From positions 12,586,101 through 12,650,100 of the forward strand of contig NC_003074.8 of assembly GCF_000001735.4 (NCBI RefSeq): a stretch of DNA of 64,000 nt. The letters run 5' to 3'. The DNA is from Arabidopsis thaliana (lineage: Eukaryota > Streptophyta > Magnoliopsida > Brassicales > Brassicaceae). Position numbers and translations under genes: made by a program. The notes beneath the pieces are model-generated. The model was not told where the DNA came from and made no database searches. It was given only the letters and a program-made list of their open reading frames with translations. Numbering within the stretch: the stretch's first letter is position 1; each line of letters begins with the position of its first letter. This document shows positions 58,880-64,000 of the stretch, piece after piece.

Positions 58880-60709
58880 CCCCCGTTGTTGGAGCCGTCG
58901 CGTCCGCCTCCGTCATTCAGGCCGGTGGAGCTTCCAACAACAGTACCGCTGGTGGAGCTTCCGTTTCCGGTACTTTCTCTTTTAGAGCCGGCACTTCTCT
59001 CTCTTTCTTTTTCTTTGACCCAAACCTTTCGTTGTCTTAGGTATTATCTTTCTCCGACTTCTCTTCGATCGATTGAACAATTTAAAGACAATGACAAAGA
59101 AAGAAGAACACAGATCGATCAATTGAACAATTAAAGAGGCAATGCGGTTACGAATTCTGCGGTTATTCGAATTAAAGGAGAAGGGAGAGATATCGAAAAG
59201 CTTAACGGTTACAAGAAGAAGAATTCGAATTGGAAATATCTCGAAATATCAGGGATTTGATTATTTTTTTCTTCAAAAAAAGAATAAAAGATTGTTCAGA
59301 TGAAGAGGCTCAGATACGAACCATTGTTTTGGGTGTAGTTGTTAGGTTTGGATGGGGATATGATAGTAATTAATATCTAAATTTTTTGATTAAAAATTAA
59401 ATATTTATTCACTTCTATCTGAGAGAAAGAGTTATTGGGTTCGGCTAAAAGAAAAACGGATTTTCCACAGGAAACTAAAAATATGGGCTTTCTCATTTTT
59501 TGGTAACATAAATAAATGAAAACAGATTAATATGAAGAGGAGCGATTTCTTGAAAGAGTATGCCTTGAGAGAGGCGATAACGTGGCAAGTTATGATTAGC
59601 TATTGAATTTTAACAAAAAAAAAAGACACAATGTTCTGTCTCTCTCTCTGCCTCGCCAAAATCTTCTCGACTAAGCCGATTGCGATTCACTGCAGATTTC
59701 CTTGAATCCGTTGATTGCTCTCCTCATTTTAATAACTTAAAGGCTGTAGATCAAAATACAATCTACCAATCCCTTTTTTGATCATCATCTCACCTAAATA
59801 CAAACCAATCTGGATAGTAGATTCGCAACTCTATTTAGCATCGATTGTGGAGGTTTTCTTAAACAAGGAAACATTCATGTTGGCTTTGGTGTCAATTCGA
59901 GTTTGAAAAAGCCATAAACTTGTACGTTCGTCAGTTTGTCAGTTCATCAGTCCGTCAGTTCTTTCTATTTTTCTTTATGTTCAGTTCTTTCTATTTCTCT
60001 TTATGTTGAGAGTTTGAACCCAAAACTTTCTCCCCTTTCGTTCAAATTTTAATTGAAATATTTTGATTGCGGGATATCTGTAATTGTCATAGATTAAGGG
60101 ATGTAAGACATAATTTAGGATGACCATTCTTATTCTTTGTACCTAATCACTGCGTCTCCGTGGCCCCAAATTTTACAGAATTGCTTGTGACAATCTTTTT
60201 TTTTTTTGGTTAGTTTGTTATAATCCTAGTTATGTCATCCTAGAAGATAGATTTCTAAAAGACAAGTATGAGACTATCATGAGCTTCTTAATTGATTGAA
60301 TTAGTGTCAACGTTTGAAGTCTCTGTTTTTGAGAAGGTAATGGAACATATCACAATATATATATACCTAAGAAATTTGTATCCTCCTTTTATTACTCATG
60401 TCTTTAGTATTAGTCGGTTGATGGGTTACTGATTTGAGACAGTATGTTTTTTCTCACATTTTCGCTTGACTATGAAGACAAAACTTCCCATAGATCTGTT
60501 TTATGCACACACAACAAGAATAATGTGGAGGTAAAGATGATTACTACGATCTTCAGATCCACTTTGGTTTTATTCTCTGTTTTTGCTTACATGTAATGTG
60601 AGCGAGAGTCAAAAGTGATTAAGGTCCTATGAAGACTAATGTTTATAGTGTATTTGAAATATGGTTTTGATGTGCCGAGAGAAACTAGGTAATTTGGTCC
60701 TTATTAAAG
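58880..60709. other. Spacer upstream of the VPS22-like pseudogene
   Basis: No gene identified. From about 59630, the TCTCTCTCTCTGCCTCGCC stretch and what follows look like a plant 5'UTR and leader intron, and may be the copied 5' part of the VPS22 gene. A frame at 58886-59134 is Pro/Ser-rich without recognisable content. Confidence 0.4.
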
Positions 60710-62119
60710 ATGCGACGACGACCAGGAATCGGAGGATTACAAAAGGCCGCAACTGCTAGGGTTTAATCCTAAACCCAATTTCATAGTTTTCTCTCAAATC
60801 TTATTTAATTGAATTCGCGCTTTTATCTCTCTATGCATCAAAAACAGGATCAATACCGGTTGCTAGGAGAAAATGTAGCCAAGTTACGGACTGATATGAT
60901 GAAAGAATAGCTCTCCACGTTCCGTTCCCAGCTTGAAGAGTTCGCTCGTAAACACAAGGTCGTTATATGTTGAATCTTATATATATATTTTGTTGTGGTT
61001 GTTGTTGTTTTGTCATCGTCTTGATTTCGTAATAAGAACATGTAGTTTAATAACATGTTCCTGAATTTGAAACAATTGTGGTGAAAAGAAGCATAATTTT
61101 TTCTTTGGTTGGAGAATGACATTCGTAAGAATCCTGCCTTCAGGGCTCAATTCCTTGAAATGTGTGCTAACATTGGTGTGGATCCTCTTGCTTCTAACAA
61201 GGGTTTCTAGGCTGAGCTCCTCGGTATTGGTGACTTCTACTATGAACTTGGTATGTTTAGCGCCACTGAAGAAGATGCTTCTGATTTTTGGTTAGCTATA
61301 AAATATATTGTGTACTTTTTTCTCTTTTTTAGAATTTTCGTGAATTCATTATATAGGAGTTCAGATTATTGAAGTTTGCATGATTACAAGATCACATAAT
61401 GGAGGTTTGATCAGCTTGCAAGAGCTCTGCAACCATCTTCGTCAGAGAAGGAAGAAAGATCGTGAAGCTGTGACTGAAGATGATTGTTTACGAGCTATTA
61501 GCAAGCTAAAGGTTTCTATCTCACTTGTGTTTTTCTTTTTTCTTTCAGATTTTTTGAACTGATCTTGCTGGTATCTTGGGATTTTCTCCTTAGGTATTGG
61601 GTAGCGGATTTGAGGTTATCACTATTGGCAAGAAAAAGCTTGTTCGTACGGTTCCCACGGAGCTGAACAAAGACCATAACCAGATGTTGGAGTTGGCTCT
61701 GGTTATAATCAGACCATACATTCTTCCTAAAAAGAAAACAATTTTTTACATGTTTCTTAGAAGTTTAAATTGAAGTGACTTGAGGATTTTGTTACTTTTG
61801 ACACAGAGCCAAGGCTTTGTGATTGTGGAAGAGGTACAAAGACGCCTCTCGTGGACATCTGGTCGCGTTATAGATGCTCTCGAAACTTTGTTAGAAGTAT
61901 GCATTTGCAATCTATTACTATAATTGGATTATGTGCTTCAATACCTCTATTATACTGGTAGATGCAATGCAACCTATGCGACTCCTTAAACCTTGCAATT
62001 TTATAATTCATTTTCAGGAGGGCCTTGCAATGATCGACAATGGCCATAAAGACGGAAAGTGTCGGTACTGGTTTCCCTGTGTTTCTTCAGTTTACTCATC
62101 CACCGGATCTGATACTTAA
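60710..62119 (+). pseudogene. VPS22: ESCRT-II subunit VPS22/SNF8 (EAP30) pseudogene
   Basis: Seven exons keep the splice structure: 60710-60760, 60848-60958, 61115-61250, 61357-61511, 61594-61701, 61807-61896 and 62018-62119, 251 codons in all. The reading starts MRRRPGIGGLQKA and includes [59 protein letters not shown] and QRRLSWTSGRVIDALE, the winged-helix EAP30 fold. VPS22 acts in ESCRT-II at endosomes, sorting ubiquitinated membrane proteins. Two in-frame TAG stops, at 60908-60910 (expected Gln) and 61208-61210 (expected Trp), kill it. The exon 3 acceptor is TTGGAG, weaker than usual. Retained introns mean it arose by DNA duplication, not retroposition. Confidence 0.92.
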
Positions 62120-62278
62120 CCTGATACATGCTCTGTCTTTTTTGCTTGCTTTATATGAAATACTGTCACACTTTCTTACACATAAATTACGAAGAAATCT
62201 CTTCGGTATATTACTTAAATTCTCGTGTACATGTATCAAGAATTGTTTGATTCATAGACCACCTTGTTAAAAAAAATA

Positions 62279-63150
62279 TTATGCTTTGTTGTTGGAGATC
62301 TCTGTTTCTTCTATCCAGTCAGAGTTTGGTTCACCCCATAATCGAGGTCTCATCCCAAGCTGGAAATAAAAAACACCATCTCCAATTCTTCAAAGACATT
62401 GCTCTCATCCAAAACATTGTTCCATGTCCCACTCACGATGCAGTAATTGTTGTTATATGGTGCTCGATGATGTTCCGCGTGCTGTCTCCTTGAAACAAGC
62501 AATCCCATGTTCTGCAACGCTACCACGAGAGGTGGACGCTTGCTCTTGGTTCCATGTGCCCAAGCATGGAATTGCTGGCTAAGCATTATGCAAAATGCAA
62601 ATGTGCACACAAAGCCATGAAACACATCGTCGTTAAATGCAAGGTCTAGTGGGAGAATTGTAAAGGTTATGACTTGAGCCAGAGCGTGTAGATTGTTAGC
62701 AAATTACCGTATGGTGATTGTCCAAGACCACTTGTGGTGACCCTGAAATGCTTCGATTTGGGTTCCTACTACAGGTGTTGACTCATCACCATAGTTATCA
62801 ATGGCCAAGTGGTAGACACCGGAACCTAGATCAGCTAAGATGTACCCTGCATAACCGGCTAAAGCTGGATCGAGCCAGAGATGAGAATCAAACCCTCCAA
62901 TGACAGATTTAGCTCAAGAGACAAACAAAGTGGTGCAGCCCGCTGCAACCCTTAACCGATGGGTCCATGTCGATTTCAGAGTTGGGTCGTTGGTCAGAGG
63001 AGGACTCACAAGACGTTGCTCAACCACAAGCTTCTCATGATTAGGCTGAAACTTGGTCAATTGTAGGGTTGTGTCGTTTGACAGAGGAGATTTCACAATG
63101 CGTTGCTCTACCACAAGCTTCTCACGATTTAGCTGAGGCTTGGTAGTAGT
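62279..63150 (-). pseudogene. FAD4: FAD4-type plastid palmitate desaturase pseudogene
   Basis: The minus strand reads TTTKPQLNREKLVVEQR, then STWTHRLRVAAGCTTLFVS, GYAGYILADLGSGVYH, IEAFQGHHKW, FHGFVCTFAFCIMLSQQ, HAWAHGTKSK and RRQHAEHHRAPYNNNYCIV, ending with DWIEETEIS. The His-rich motifs are those of the FAD4 family, which makes trans-hexadecenoate in plastid phosphatidylglycerol. Inactivating changes: TGA at 62914-62916, TAA at 62704-62706 (expected Gln), and two extra T after GEMVF near 62378 that shift the frame before the C-terminus. The N-terminal transit peptide is missing: homology stops near 63150. It converges with the VPS22 pseudogene, 160 bases apart. Confidence 0.9.
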
Positions 63151-63183
63151 AAAATATTACAAAAAAATATATTTATTTTGCAT

Positions 63184-63206
63184 CCGCTTAGGCGGGCCTT
63201 ATCTAG
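63184..63206 (+). mobile_element. Possible Helitron 3' terminus
   Basis: CCGC-TTAG-GCGG forms a short hairpin, then GCCTTAT and CTAG followed by T. The layout (GC-rich hairpin about 7-10 bases before CTRR, insertion before T) is that of Helitron ends. It lies just where FAD4 homology stops. The stem is only four to five pairs and I found no matching 5' TC end. Confidence 0.35.
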
Positions 63207-63207
63207 T

Positions 63208-63590
63208 TATCATATAAATTAGTTTTGATGTTATCATTTGGATCTTTTTGCACCGTTTTCATTATCATATTATCAACATCTTTTTATTTTATATATATTG
63301 ACTAAAGTTTTATGCAAAATCTTATATATATAAAATATGAAACGGCTCTTTAAATATTTTGTAATATTTTCCACTAACTCATTTTGGAAAGCTTTTGGAA
63401 AAGAATCCAACAACAAGATTTATTATGATGCCCTATAAAAACAAATTTCTCCCAAAATATCTGATTACAAAAATTATATATCTTAGTATTTTTGATACTA
63501 TATACATATACTATTTTCTTCGATAATGTGACACATTTAAAGGTATCTAATTTTCATTTTAAAAATAAACATTACCTAATTTTGAAGAAA
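63208..63590. other. AT-rich spacer
   Basis: No gene. This is the 3' flank of the ABCB fragment. Confidence 0.4.
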
Positions 63591-63595
63591 ATTCT

Positions 63596-63966
63596 TCAAG
63601 ATTTAAGATCATGAGCATGTGCAAGCCTAGAGAACTGGCCTCCAATATTTTTCAAGTGGTCGTAACTCCCTGTCTCTATTACAGTTCCATCTACGATCAA
63701 TGCAATACAATCCAAATTTTTCAAGGTGTTCAGACGGTGAGCCACTACTACAGTAGTCATATTTCGGCTAGCCATGATCCTAGCTAGAGCGTCCTGAACC
63801 TCCTGCTCTGAGTTAGAGTCTAAGGAACTCGTAACCTCATCAAGTAGAAGGATTATAGGGCTTCTCAGAAAGGCTCTAGCGATAGCTATCCTCTGTTTTT
63901 GACCACCTGAAAGTTGTACTCCTCTTTCTCCACATTCTGTTTTATATCCTTTTTCCATTGCCCTTT
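63596..63966 (-). CDS. ABCB8: Last exon of an ABCB (P-glycoprotein) transporter, possibly pseudogene
   Basis: The frame reads [20 protein letters not shown], the signature of the second nucleotide-binding domain. It continues with [11 protein letters not shown], Walker [14 protein letters not shown] and the H-loop region [10 protein letters not shown], ending HAHDLKS and a stop at 63596-63598. Upstream, ATAAAG near 63967 can serve as splice acceptor, so this is the C-terminal exon of a roughly 1200-residue multidrug-type exporter. The rest lies beyond the window. This exon has no defect. From memory, the Arabidopsis gene at this place (At3g30875, ABCB8) is annotated as a pseudogene, which the exon alone cannot decide. 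Confidence 0.8.
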
Positions 63967-64000
63967 ATAGATGAAAAACAAAACATAAAGAGAATTGAAC

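Overview
The window reads as plant nuclear DNA from Arabidopsis thaliana or a very close relative, in a pericentromeric, transposon-rich stretch. Evidence: split genes with GT-AG introns, AT-rich spacers, Arabidopsis-type repeats (EMIGRANT-like MITE, Athila-type LTRs, a chromodomain gypsy element) and the order of host genes. From memory, an archaeal-type phosphoglycerate mutase beside a PDR10/ABCG38-type transporter, with an ABCB fragment further on, fits chromosome 3 around At3g30841, At3g30842 and At3g30875. That placement is recall, not a search.

Layout. 1-3.0 kb: minus-strand LTR-retrotransposon debris, with a gag fragment and two unrelated LTRs. 5.3-14.3 kb: the only two intact host genes, converging tail to tail: a five-exon cofactor-independent phosphoglycerate mutase (+) and a 20-exon full-size ABCG/PDR transporter (-). 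14.3-16.8 kb: AT-rich spacer with an internal duplication. 16.8-22.7 kb: a degenerate Ty1/copia element (-) with both LTRs and a 47-bp tandem array between gag and pol. 22.7-26.5 kb: no gene. 26.5-35.6 kb: an unrecognised unit split by a very young but defective chromodomain Ty3/gypsy element (27208-34839, -). 36.5-39 kb: Helitron Rep remnant and an exon-like OB-fold fragment. 40-43 kb: dead PIF/Harbinger element (+). 43.5-46.5 kb: OB-fold (DUF223/RPA1-like) pseudogene and a frameshifted F-box pseudogene.

47.7-58.3 kb is a nest. An Athila-type LTR is split by a TTA-flanked MITE and by a LINE. It abuts a MULE transposase gene, which is split by a hAT-type MITE (8-bp target duplication) and an EMIGRANT-like MITE (TA duplication). 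The MULE is cut short by a minus-strand PIF/Harbinger element, which is itself interrupted by a second Athila-type LTR.

59.6-63.2 kb holds a degenerate copy of two linked host genes, an ESCRT-II VPS22 gene (+) and a FAD4-type plastid desaturase gene (-), both killed by stop codons. These two genes are neighbours elsewhere in Arabidopsis (At4g27040/At4g27030, recalled). The window ends inside the last exon of an ABCB (P-glycoprotein) gene or pseudogene.

The two live genes are not functionally linked in any obvious way: one is a metabolic enzyme, the other a plasma-membrane type exporter. Most of the rest is transposon archaeology. I see no operon, CRISPR array, rRNA or tRNA gene.
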